A stretch of DNA of 50,164 nucleotides, taken from Porogramme epimiltina. Taxonomy: Eukaryota; Basidiomycota; Agaricomycetes; Polyporales; Polyporaceae. The notes under the pieces are model-generated. The model was not told where the DNA came from. It searched no databases and was given only the letters and a program-made list of their open reading frames with translations. Position numbers and translations under genes: made by a program. Positions 10,968 to 21,940 of this stretch are shown piece after piece. The DNA is taken from contig FTLJ01000496.1 in NCBI GenBank assembly GCA_900155495.1, positions 1 through 50,164 on the forward strand, read 5' to 3'. Each line of letters opens with the position of its first letter. Positions within the stretch are counted from its first letter, which is position 1.

Positions 10968-13393
10968 ATGGCAACACTAGGTTTTCTCATCGTGTCCCTC
11001 CTATCTCTTCTACAGGAACGGCGCACTGTCTACATCTCCCGCCTGTCCCGCGAAGCACCTCCCGACGGATTCAAGCTCCGAGAGACACCTATTCCACCTC
11101 GAGACACCATGCTCCGCATGATAATCGGTATGCCTCAAAACAACATGACGGGTGTCGAGCAGGCTCTTCTCGACATAAGTGATCCTCACAGTCCCAATTA
11201 CGGTCATTATTGGTCTCGAGATCAGGTACGTCTGGCAGTCATTGGCGATCTCGCCCCTATACACAATCATATTCCTACTCCCAACAGATTAGAGACCATG
11301 TCTCTCCTCGCGCGGAGACCGTGAACGCCGTTACCGACTGGCTCAATGAGAACGGCATCGTACCCAACGCTACGTCAGCTTTCGGCCATATGTTGTGGAT
11401 CAACATATCTGCGGCGAAGGCGAACACGATGTTCAATGCTAACTTTATGAACTACGTTCACGAACGATCGAACACCTCAATGTTGCGTACGCTCGCGTTC
11501 TCCCTTCCCGCCAACGTTGATGAACATATCACTTTTGTATATCCGACGACGCAGTAGGTCACTATACATTGTCTACTTGCTTTTAGTAGCATAATCGAGG
11601 GATTTTGCGCACAGCTTTATCGCTCCCGGGCGTCGCTCGCTCTCTGTAGTGTCTACGGGGAATCATACCTTACCGAGACGCAACGGCGACGCTTCTCTTT
11701 TGAAGAAGCGTGTGCCTCCTGCCAAGGGGGGTGCGCGTCCGGTTGAGGAGAGCAAACCTCCTGTTAAGGAAGGTGTGTCTCCCGTCAAGGAGAACGTGCC
11801 TCCCATCAAGGAGGGTGCGCCTCCCATCAAGGAGGGTGTGCCTCCCGTCGATGAAGACGCGCGTCCCGTCAAGGCGGAAATTCCCTTGCGTTCCACCGCC
11901 GTTGTGGACCCGGCCTATATACAAAAACGCTATGGTATCCCATCCGAGCCGGCAACGGCGTCACCCAGTCATAGTCTCTTTATTAGCGCAAAACCCAATG
12001 AAGTGGCTAGTCCGACTGATCTCCAGGTTTGTCCCGAGTATGACCCTATTTGAGCACCTCTCATTGTCACCCATTTTGCCCCCTCTCTCAGACTTTCCTC
12101 ACCGCCAAACGTCCCGATATGCAACACCATACATTCTCGCATGAAGGAGATCAAGACAATACTGGAGCTCTCGGAACGATCGAGGCGGTACGTACCGTCT
12201 AACTCTGTGAGTTCGTTGGTTATCTGACACGGTACACCCATGGTACCGTATGGGCTCTCAGAACCTTGACACTCAGTACACCGTTAGTCTGGCAACGGGA
12301 GTACCCGTGACGTTGGTCCACGCAAGAGAAGATAGTGACGACGACTTCGGTGGGTTCCTCGACCTCTTCGACGAAATGGCCCACCGGGAGTCTCCTCCAT
12401 TCATTTTTACGTTAAGCTACGGCTGGGACGAGGCGCAAGTGAGTCATGACTTGGCTCTAGCTAAGTAAATGCCTTCCGATAGTCCGAGACTGCTATCTGA
12501 CCATATACTTCCAGCACGTTCTGCTCACATGCTCTGGTACTGGGCATGATGAAGACTACTGTCATTGTCTCTTCTGGTGACGGTGGCGTTGAGGGCGCTG
12601 TGCACAAAACTCCTAATCTTGCGTGCGAGAATGACATGTTTATGCCGACGTTTCCTTCAAGTTGCCCCCAGTACGTATCGGAAGACGCTCACCTATTTGT
12701 CTCTCCTTCCGCTCTGACTCCAGCTGACCCCTCGCACAGCTTGACCTCTGTTGGTAGTACTCAGAACACCGACCCGGAAATAGGCGCCAGTTTCTCTTCA
12801 GGAGGGTTTTCGATGATTTTCCCACAGCCGGCGTACCAACGCGCTGCAGTATCGAACTACCTCCAGCATCACCTTCCCAAAAACCTGCCTGCGAGTATGT
12901 ACAAGCGTACCGGACGCGCGTACCCAGACGTGTCCGCTTTGGGGTCGAATGTCGAGATCATGGTAGCAGGGAAACAAGACTACGTTCAGGGCACGAGTGC
13001 GTCCGGCCCGATCTTCGCCAGCGTCGTCGCTCTCCTCAACGAGGCACGTCTGAAGAAGGACCTTCCGCCTGTGGGATTCCTGAATCCGCTCCTCTATTCG
13101 CAAGATGGACAAATCAACGCCCTCACTGATGTCTTACTGGGCTCAAATCCGGGTTGCGGTACGGCCGGATTCAGCGCTTCCCGAGGATGGGATCCGGTAT
13201 GCTGATTTTGTCGTGGGCTAGAAAGTGCGGTATGCTTCCTTTACTAAATATCAACTTCTCTCTTCTTCAGGTAACTGGGTTAGGCACTCCCTATTACCCA
13301 CGTCTCTTGGAATCTTTCATGACCCCAGCGAGTCTTAAAAAACAGGAAGATTGGCGTCACAGCGTTTCCGAGCATCCTCATCATACCACGTAG
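10968..13393 (+). CDS. S53 sedolisin / tripeptidyl-peptidase, paralogue 2, with heptad-repeat linker
   Basis: Eight exons share the intron positions of the genes at 7434 and 14537. The propeptide carries MPQNNMTGVEQALLDISDP and ends at FVYPTTQ. Catalytic residues are present: GTIEA-NLDTQY (intron inside), SSGDGGVEG and GTSASGPIFAS. The C-terminal region has GSNPGCGTAGF and VTGLGTPYY. Two features set it apart. The propeptide-to-enzyme linker contains eight seven-residue units of the PPVKEGV type (11715-11882). The Cys pair found at this point in all five other S53 proteins here is replaced (STAVVDPAYIQ). The C-terminus is also about 15 residues longer, ending in HHTT. The catalytic set looks functional and only the linker region has diverged. 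Probably secreted, although the leader has no clear cleavage site. Confidence 0.92.
11715..11882 (+). repeat. 21-bp in-frame tandem repeat, eight units
   Basis: Eight imperfect 21-base units inside exon 3 of the second S53 gene encode heptads of the form [PRS]P[VIA][KED][EGA]x[VAKI]. The central units at about 11799-11840 are nearly identical and read as PPIKEGA then PPIKEGV. The repeat adds a Pro/Lys/Glu-rich, probably extended, spacer between the propeptide and the mature enzyme. Confidence 0.9.
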
Positions 13394-14536
13394 ATGCGCT
13401 CTCTTGAGTACTACTGGATGTACATTCTTTTTGGCTGCAATGAATAGGAACCAAATTGCCTCCTATTCTGGCTCCACTTATACGTCTGGACTCTGAACAA
13501 TGATTGTGCGGATTACGCGGGAAGCCCAGGGTCCAGCGATTTACTTTACGTCAGATGGCACGCCACCCGCGAAGCACGTGATCATCGATCATGACTTGAC
13601 CCGTGGGGAGTCGGGACTCGCGTCGAGATCACTTTGAAGTTTGAACATGCACACGTCTGTCGAGTCTCAACTTATCCACTTACAGAAAACCTGCTACCTT
13701 GTCCAGATCATGTATACTCTCAGGTAAGTTGCTGAATCTCACGAAGCAACAGATGCTCTGCTACGAAAGGCTTTACTGTGTGATCTATAACTTTATATGA
13801 AGGGTAGTCGGAGTAGATTAAACTTAATTATGGTGCATAGTGAACCCTGGCAACCCATATAGTATCCGCAAGCTTCCAACTCACATATAGCAATGGTAAC
13901 CGTCAGTGAGTCTTCGTCGCGACATGCCTCGCCACGTATTGATATGGTATCAATAGCCAACCACAGGATGACGTTACGTATCTTCGCCGCCCAGATGCTA
14001 AAGATCATTATACTCAGGGTGCATGACCCATTGGCATTTGCAACGACATCCATCATCTGAAAACGATCATGAATTTGCAGATTCTGGCTTCTCCGAACTA
14101 CCCGCGTGGGTTGCGGTCCCGGACCTAACCAATGGACGCTCCTCGCTGCTCGTAACAGTAGAATCAACTACATGTAGGTGAAGCAGAATTTTCGGGATAG
14201 GATGGCCTTAGGACTCACTTTCAGACTTCTAGATTTGATAAGCAGTCATCGAAAAACTTTCAGCGCAAAGATGACGTTAAGCACAGGTTTGAGCGCAAGT
14301 GGTGTAGCACGAGTATGTCTCCGGAAAGTTTAGAGGTACCTTCGATTCCCCACGGTGTCGAAACTCCGGGTTTCTAAGATGCTATGATATCGATAGACAG
14401 GAATATCACCACTTACGGTGGCCTTCGCACCCTTTCCTCGGGCGCACTGTCTCAGTACATATGTCACAGAAAAGCTCAGAATATCGGTGAGCTCCCACTT
14501 TCGTTCTTCTACCTTATCCCCAATCTTTTCTTCGAC
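13394..14536. other. Intergenic region
   Basis: About 1.1 kb between the second and third S53 genes. A minus-strand frame at 13793-14167 is open but lacks an ATG start or any recognised motif, so I do not call it. Confidence 0.5.
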
Positions 14537-16748
14537 ATGCGAGTAGCAGGCTTACTCGTCTTTTACTTTGTTTCTTTCGTGCTAGGCAGGCCTAGTATAA
14601 CCCGCCCCACATGGGTTGTTCGTTCTGCCCGCGATGTGCCACCTGAAGGATTTAGGCTCGACATGGGTACGACCCAAGGGGACCCTCTCCGTCTGACGAT
14701 AGGCTTGCCGCAAAACAATATCACTGGGCTCCAGAAGGCCCTTCTAGACGTCAGCGATCCCGATAGTCCTAATTACGGGCGTTACTGGTCTCATGCAGAG
14801 GTGCGCCGCCCTTCCGTTCACTTGGCATAGCTCGGTTCCCATGGTCTCTACTTCAACAGATTGGGCAGCACGTGGCACCTAAACAAGAGAGCCTGAAAGC
14901 TGTCACCGATTGGCTTAGCGAGAATGGTATCTCTCCGACCTCAACGTCCACCTTTGGAGACATGCTTCATGTACACATCTCCGTTGCGAAGGCGAACACA
15001 CTGCTCAAGGCCAATTACGTGGGGTACGTTCACGAGGCTTCCAATACTACGATGACGCGCACGCTCTCTTTTTCCCTTCCGGCCGATGTCCAAGACCACA
15101 TCTCTTTCGTGTACCCGACAACACAGTAAGCTGCTGCTGTCCTACTTGAACCTTGTCTAATAATGAGCCACGTTTAGTTTCATCCCTCCAGCGACGCGCG
15201 GTTTGTCGTTGATAGAGGTTCCACAGCACCCCAACATACGGTCACACTCTAAGCCAGAGTCGAAGAGAGCACTTATTCCTGTGCAGTGCGCAAAAGTTGT
15301 GACACCGGCCTGTCTACAGATGATATACAATATCCCATCCGCCCCTGCCGCGGCTTCCCCAAAGAACAGTCTCTTTGTCAGCGGTTTTCAAGGGGAGGTG
15401 GCGGACGGGGCTGATCTTCAGGTCTGTCAGGCCGTGCTTCCGGGCGCGCCTCGCTTCTGTACTCAACGGAAACCCCTTATTGAACAGACATTTTTGTTTC
15501 AAAATCGCCCCGACATTCTGGAAGGCGTATTCTCGGTGACAACTTCGGACGGGGGATCAAACAACGGGCAAGGGACGCTGGAAGCGGTGCGTCTCACTGT
15601 AGTCCTCATCTGATTCTCTTCAAACGTATCACTCAACTTGCGCCCATGCCACCACATGTATCCACAGAACCTCGACATCCAGTACACAGTTGGTCTGGCC
15701 ACCAATGTGCCTACAACTTTCGTCGCCGTTGGCAAGGACAACCACGACGACCTCGGCGGTTTCATCGACCTCCTGGACGGCATCATAAACGACCCCCCAT
15801 TGGTGATCACAACGAGCTACGGGTTCGACGAGTCTGCCGTAGCTCATGACCCACAATTAGCCCAGTAAGCGTCTACAGCTGCCTTTTCGCCAATCTCGCA
15901 GCCTAATTATATTGCGATTCGACGTTAGTTCCCTCTGTAACGCAGCCGCTCAGCTCGGTATGCTTGGGACCACCGTCCTCTTCTCGTCTGGAGATGGTGG
16001 TGTTGCCGGCATCTTGGACACCGTTGATGCGAATCGCGGATGCGCAGGAGGCGCATTCGTTCCAACGTTCCCCTCAGGATGTCCCTAGTATGTCGACCCA
16101 TCATGGCACGCCCTCATTCCATCTCTCACTAAGATACCCCCATTACCTCACAGTCTAACTTCCGTCGGGGCCACGCAAGGCATCAACCCCGAGACAGCCT
16201 CACCCTTCTCCTCGGGCGGCTTCTCCAATATCTTCGCCCGCCCTGCATACCAGACCCCCGCCGTGTCTGCCTATCTCGATCAACAAGCCAAGCCCCCAAC
16301 ACGCCTGAACACTGCCCTCTTTGAAGCACGCGGGCGCGCATACCCAGACGTCGCCGCCCAGGGCGCAAACATTCAGCTCACGCTTGTCGGGAAGCCCGCC
16401 TTGGCGAACGGCACGAGCGCGTCCAGCCCCATCTTCGCGAGCGTCGTTGCCCTCCTCAACGACGCGCGCCTGCAGAAGAAGCTGCCCCCTCTTGGGTTCT
16501 TGAACCCGCTGTTGTATTCGCGCGGCGCCGCCGTGCTCAACGACATCACAAGGGGTTCGAACCCTGGCTGTAACACCCCAGGTTTCCCTGCAGCCGTCGG
16601 GTGGGACCCGGTACGTGTGTGCTGTGATATAGTCCTGACTGCGTTTCGGCTCACATTCCGGCTTCTTCGTCCTCTTCTCTAGGTCACAGGAATGGGAACG
16701 CCCGATTACTTGAAACTTCGTGCACTTGTTGCTGGCGTAGCGCGGTAG
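14537..16748 (+). CDS. S53 sedolisin / tripeptidyl-peptidase, paralogue 3
   Basis: Eight exons with the same seven intron positions as its tandem neighbours. The ATG at 14537 starts a convincing signal peptide ending near FVLGRP. The propeptide has LPQNNITGLQKALLDVSDP and ends FVYPTTQ. A Cys-containing linker (CAKVVTPACLQ) leads into the mature enzyme. Catalytic residues are GTLEA-NLDIQY, SSGDGGVAG and GTSASSPIFAS. The calcium-site region is LNDITRGSNPGC, and the last exon reads VTGMGTPDYLKLRALVAG before the stop. Very similar to the gene at 7434, which suggests a fairly recent duplication. Expected to be a secreted acid peptidase. No broken residues or frameshifts were seen. Confidence 0.94.
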
Positions 16749-17034
16749 AATGGAGAGCGTGACTATGGAAGTCACAAACATGCAAAGTACACCGCCCCTG
16801 TCCTGAACGTTGTAGCGATTGAATAGGCTTCCCCCTCATGTATGGGGACGCAAGTATCCTGTTGGAGACTTTCTGGCGCGAATGACTGCCATTCGAATGT
16901 GATACAGGATGTACAACGCCCAATCATAAACAAAACGAAGGAGGCTGCGATGCACAGGAGTAAATCGATCCCGATGTAGCACCATATGCTATACATGACC
17001 TTGTAAGCCAAATGGCGGCATGTGTGGGCCGACA

Positions 17035-17657
17035 TTATGCCTTATGATGACCCTCTGAGGATCCGGTCGGCGTCGGGTCACCATTGGTCAGAGCTTCCTG
17101 CCTCCTCATTCCTCTACGCCTCCTCTCGAACCTACAACCAAGGTGAACAACACTGCACAGCCTACGCGACGCATTGGCCCGTCACACCAACATACCATCT
17201 TCTGAGCCCGACTTCGTTGTCATCCCCAAATTGGATCGCAAGCGCTATGAGCTGCTCTGTAGAAGGGTTTGGAGTTGCCTTAAAGATGGGCAGAAGGATC
17301 GGGAGCCGGTCTTTGTACGTCTGATACGGCTTGCGCGGGGGCGGCTCCTGCTGCTTTGCTGTTTGAGAATCGACGTTAGGGTCCCTTTGGTGCTCCTTCT
17401 TAAACCTGCGAACGCAAGGGGTAATTAGAATCTACATACTCTCCAAGCTGAGAAGAGCGGCACCAATTTCCGACTTGAGAAGCTGACAGCCCAGTCTCAC
17501 GGGCGATCTCTTGCTGCCTTTCCCCCGAGGGATACTTCATCTGCTCGTAGTACCCTCTGAGAGTTGATGAGTGAGAGGGAGTGCGGGATCGACCCCAAGC
17601 AGGGCTGCGTTCCGATGACTTGACCCCTTTAGGGGGAGCTGAAGTGTCTGCGGGCAT
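17035..17657 (-). CDS. Small protein with two degenerate homeodomain-like modules
   Basis: Three exons (17657-17464, 17405-17196, 17131-17035) encode 166 aa. The start is the first ATG, 78 bases downstream of a TATAAAA box. Module 1 (about 18-75) has LRGYYEQMKYPSGERQQEIA, RETGLSASQVGNW and, across intron 1, FKKEHQRD. The QVGNWFK...QRD run closely resembles the third helix of SIX-type homeodomains (QVGNWFKNRRQRD), but Asn51 is Lys and Arg53 is His. Module 2 (about 88-145) has LLPIFKATPNPS, LIALAIQFG and, across intron 2, WFERRRRGMRR, with Arg at position 51 and one extra residue before helix 3. Both introns split the Trp48 codon after its second base (TG|G). The protein is almost all modules, with a short basic tail. 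The plan matches the gene at 2518-3418. For intron 2, a closer acceptor giving a WLCSVV ending is possible; I prefer the one that restores WF. Confidence 0.72.
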
Positions 17658-19307
17658 TGTTTGAACTTGTGCAGTGAGACGTGGGGGAAACTGGAGAAGG
17701 AGGCAGAATGGTAGACTGGGACACACCTAACGCATTTTATAGGCATCTGAGGAGCAGAGCAAAGCGCAAGGGACGACTTGTTCTCCTGGCCAAAGCGCGT
17801 CAACGTCCCCGGACCAGACAGTGGTCGCGTTTCAAGTGACGAACCGGTTGTACGCCCCATCGGCGACCAAGTTACTGCGGCAGTTCGTGGGTATTGTTCC
17901 CTTGAAGCGGCAGGTGAGGTTGTGGTCGGAGAGGCGGCTGAAGTTGATGGGCCACAACTGCTGGCTCGTAGGGTCCCACAGAGGCGGCAAGGCTGGATTA
18001 CGATTCCCCGAATGGACCAGGTCGCGTGTTTACATTGACACCCCAAACCCAGCTTGATCGAGTCCGTCCAGCAGGCCTAGCAAGTCATGAGTGGGGCCTT
18101 CGAGGCTCAAAACGCACGCTCACGAAAAGACAAAGCGTACGCTACTCCGCCATTGTCCAGAGTTTCGTACATCCCGCTGCTAACCGAGGCCGCCCGCTCA
18201 TGGCCCATGCTTTTTCGAGCTAATGCCCTCCAGAACTATCTTCGTGTTTGGAGGCCTACGCGAGCCCTTAAGTGTCCACGGGAGGGTGGCGGACGGGATC
18301 GGAGATATAGGACCAAATGTCGAGGGTTGTTTAGTGTTCGTTGTTGTGATGTGATGTTACTGGGAAGACAGAACGACGGCGGACACAGGCACACGGCAAG
18401 TTTTGGAGTGTAGAGCACCAGAGGACATATGGAAGGAGCTGTCGTTAGGTTGCGGGCTCGAAAAGGCTCCCGGAGGAATTACTGAATTTCTGGACACCCT
18501 TGAGGCGGCAAGCCGTCATCAACGGGTCACGTGCCGGAAGAACTATTACTTCGGGACTTTTCCCGGACGACGGTAACTCTTGATTGTGGTCCGGCTTCAC
18601 TCATGTTGTAGTGGTCATTGTAATGCTGTTTGTTTACTCTTCCGGACGCCTTCCTGAGTTGCTCATTCCGAATGGTCGTTCGTTCCATCCCGTATCGATA
18701 GGCAGCACCAGTAAGTGCATACAATCTAGATTATGCGCGGAGTTCCCCTCCGAACGCCGACAGATTTGTAGGTCTACTTTGAACGAAAGGGAGGGGTGAG
18801 TACAAGGTTGCCACCCCGGCTACCCTACACCCTGCCGAGTCGAGTCGTGATTTTGAAGCGAAACAATGACGCCCCACGGATCACAGACTTCAAGCTGTAT
18901 ATCCCTGCCTTCCCAGCGACAAGCTTAAACTTTGGTAACGTATGAACACGCCTCCGGAACAATCACGCGCTTAGCTTCAAGAATGAAGGTCGTGGTTATC
19001 TGAGAAGTAGCAGAAAAGTGTCTGATGCCATGATACAAGTACAATGAGCTATATACATGCCGCATTCGGGGCGCGTTCAGCAAGACTAAAAGCGGCTAGC
19101 AGCATTACCGCGTTTCCTACTCTAGGGTATCCAAGATATCCACCAAAACCATCGCTGCGAAAGAGGAAGGTAGGGATGCGCACAGCTTCGCGGCCTTATG
19201 AGACGATCCTACAAGAACCCGGCAGACCAATGGTCAGCCGCGACCCTGGTCACGCCCTGGCTCGTTCTTCTCCGGCGGCACCGCCAACGTGGTGGGGAGC
19301 GCGACCT
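17658..19307. other. Intergenic region
   Basis: About 1.65 kb upstream of the small homeodomain-like gene and downstream of myo-inositol oxygenase. Apart from the TATA box at 17735-17741 I recognise nothing. Open frames here lack domain motifs and look like chance. Confidence 0.5.
17735..17741 (-). promoter_or_regulatory. TATA box (TATAAAA)
   Basis: TATAAAA on the minus strand, 78 bases upstream of the ATG at 17657. It supports the short 166-aa model rather than a longer N-terminus, since no ATG lies between. Confidence 0.5.
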
Positions 19308-20643
19308 TCACCATTCAATGACCTCGGGGAAGAACTTCGCGATAAGCCCCTGGTAGTACGGCTTCACCTTCTCGACGCTGACCGGCTCGTCGCTCTTGCT
19401 ATACAGGTCGTATGGGTTGAACGCGCGCACAGCCTCCAGGGCACGCTGGTCGTCCGCGTTCGTGAGGTGCGAGTACGCGTTTTCGCGGTGCCACGGGTAG
19501 AACGAGTGGTAGCGGATCATGTAGAGCGCGTCCATCGGGAGCGAGCTCTGCTTCTTTAGCACGTGGTACAGGTACTGCGATGACGCACACAGTGAGTACA
19601 GTGTATAGCGAGCCTAGAACAGTCGTGAGCGTACCTCGTCGTGTCCCCACGAGAGCATAACGTTCTCGAGGCCACAGTGGGGAGCGTAGACGCCGTATTC
19701 CGTGGAGTAGACGGCGTCTTGAGAGTCGGGGTTGCCCGCAAACGTTTCAGGGTAGATAATCTTCTCCGAGAACTTGCACCCGACCACGAACGTGTCCTGC
19801 GTCCACGAGCGTTATTAGTGAACCAACTATCGAAGGCGCAGAAAAGGACACACCCCGACCACATCCCACTGCCCCCTGACAAGCGCAGAAATTGTTGGTC
19901 AGGACGTGTTCTTCGCGAAGGGAACGGAACGCTAGGGAACGCACTCGGATCCGAAGAAGTAGAGGAGCTTTCCAAGGTCGTGCACTAGGCCGGCGACCTG
20001 CATCCACTCGGGCTTTCCGTCTCTGCGGATCGCCTCGGCAGTCTGCAAAAGGTGCTCGATCTGGGATAGATCGGTCTACAGGGGGGAAACAGGTGGAGTA
20101 AGCTCGCATAGTCGCCAGTGCTTATCGCGAGATACGCACGTCTGGGTCGGAGTCGTCCACGAGCGTGTTCAGCTTCTCGATCGCTTCCCAGATCCCTAAA
20201 ACGGAGGATCAGCGGGCGGCGCCCCAGAGGAGTGGGGGCCAGGTACGCACCCATTCGCGCGTGGACGGTCTTCTTGAATTCTGCACGCACGCGAACGTTG
20301 TACTCGAACGTTTGCTTCTCTGAGGGCACGGAGGAGCAACGAAGTGTCCGTGAGCAACGGAGAAGGTCGAAATGAACGCCGAGGACGGACCATGCTGCTC
20401 GCGGTAGAAGTTCTTGACGCGGTCGCACGCGTCCTCGTACTGGCGGAAGTTGGTCTTGTCCTTGGAGGCATCAAACTTGGACTCGTCGTCCCACTTGGGG
20501 TTCTGCTGTCCTTTCAGCTTGTTGACTGGAGCGAGCAGTGAGCCAACCACGGAGCATGAGTCATTACGGCAGTGGCGTTACGTACCTTCGTCAACGGCAT
20601 CGGAAATAGCGTCGAGAGCGCGGCCGTCGTTGACGAGATGCAT
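19308..20643 (-). CDS. MIOX: Myo-inositol oxygenase
   Basis: Eight exons (20643-20586, 20525-20391, 20319-20251, 20195-20140, 20075-19945, 19875-19854, 19796-19635, 19574-19308) give 299 aa with all phases consistent. The enzyme uses O2 and a diiron centre to cleave myo-inositol to D-glucuronate in the cytosol. All six iron ligands can be read in family order: the His of HLLQTAE, His-Asp of LVHDLGK, the His of SWGHDEY, the His of [10 protein letters not shown] and the Asp of [30 protein letters not shown] and FNPYDLYSK are typical family stretches. The length matches animal and fungal MIOX (about 285-310 aa). Exon 6 is only 22 nt (GQWDVVG), needed to keep the family sequence. The start is the ATG at 20643. 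No linked inositol-pathway gene is visible. Confidence 0.96.
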
Positions 20644-21940
20644 AGTGAGAGGAGGTAAGTGTAGATGGGAGGGGTATGAGCTGCTAGGTATCGAGGATGC
20701 GAGAAGTTATAGGTTGAGGGGGTGGCAAGACAACGGCAGGTGGAGAGGATCGGTGGAAAAAAGTTTGTCAAGTGGACAAAGCGCTTATGTCAGGGTGCGG
20801 TGCACTACTCAGATGTGCTGGAGCAGGAGTGGGGAGTGATGGAGAGCCTCGGCGAAACGATGCTCGCTTTTATGTGCGTCACTACAGTACAGGGCCCGGG
20901 CGGTGCGGCGCGTAGGAGCTGGTCATAGGGCAAGTGTCCTCAGCCACCCCCGCATCCAAGCTACATCCGAGGCCGGCTCGGGCGAGTGGTAAAACATATT
21001 CTACGGCGCCATGCGGTCATATGGGGTAATCGGTCCGCGCTCCCGTAAGAGGTGAGCGGACACGCTCGACCCAGGTCCACGCTGCGTGCAACGAGGATGC
21101 CCTGCTGAGCTGCGGGCTCGGAAAGCTGGGCGATAGACAGTCGCAGGAAGAACGGTGGGACGCGAGCCTCGCGCTAGGGTTGGCACGAATCTGCCTCAGC
21201 TGATCACCTCGGAGTAGAACGTCGGAGGACGGAAGAGCGGAGGAAGGCTAGCTCGGGGCCCCATCGGGCGCGCAATTGGCACCGTTTAAGGCACAGCGAG
21301 ATGTTCACATCGCAGCCGCGAATAAAACACATCGAGGGTGCCCAAGGTTGTCTAGGTCTGGCGGCCCAAACGTCATGGTTTGGTTATGGGCGCCGGGCTA
21401 CGGAGACCCCAGCACAGGATAACTTGAGAGCGCGGAAGAAGTCGCATCGGATATGAACAGGGACCCGTCCAGTCCACGAACTAGAAGCTTCAGCGGAGTG
21501 GAAGGAGGAAGAGAAGAAGATCTGCGCTTTGGGAGCCCGAGGCCAGGCGTGGGAGTATCCAGGCTGGATATAATCTCCGATGCAATGCGGTAAGCGGATG
21601 TATCAATATTAAAACACCGCTCCAAGTACAAATGCAAGGTTGATTAACGTTACCCTCAGTCTCAAGTCGAACATCCATTCACGATCCATGTCAGTACCCT
21701 GAACCTCTGCTTCTTGAATGTTCGTCTTGGCTTACGCTACATGGCAATGCAGAACCGCCGCATCTGGGTGTCCAATTTCCCTGCATATCGGAAGGTTCCG
21801 TGAAGGATTGGGGGCTGCAAGACGACCGTCTTGGAGCTGGGCCAGAGCCCGAGATCTAAAGGTGAACGCTTCTGAATGTGGCCGTCAAGGCACTCCGTAT
21901 CTCATTTATTGCAAACCCCCACTGAGCGACGCTACCCAGG
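20644..21940. other. Intergenic region, divergent promoters
   Basis: About 1.3 kb between the divergent myo-inositol oxygenase and metallophosphoesterase genes. Short frames are present, but no motif or element I can name. Confidence 0.5.

Noticed and set aside
13793..14167. Minus-strand 124-codon frame between S53 genes 2 and 3
   Set aside because: It has no ATG start, no recognised motif and no splice partners.
17132..17195. Alternative acceptor giving a WLCSVVHLG ending for the small homeodomain-like protein
   Set aside because: The later acceptor gives WFERRRRGMRR, which keeps the Trp-Phe of helix 3 and matches the other modules. The intron length (64 nt) is also normal.
2518..17657. 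Reading the homeodomain-like genes as the A mating-type locus (HD1/HD2 pair)
   Set aside because: The expected mitochondrial intermediate peptidase gene is absent, the two genes lie 14 kb apart with unrelated genes between, and all modules lack Asn51, which mating-type HD2 proteins keep.
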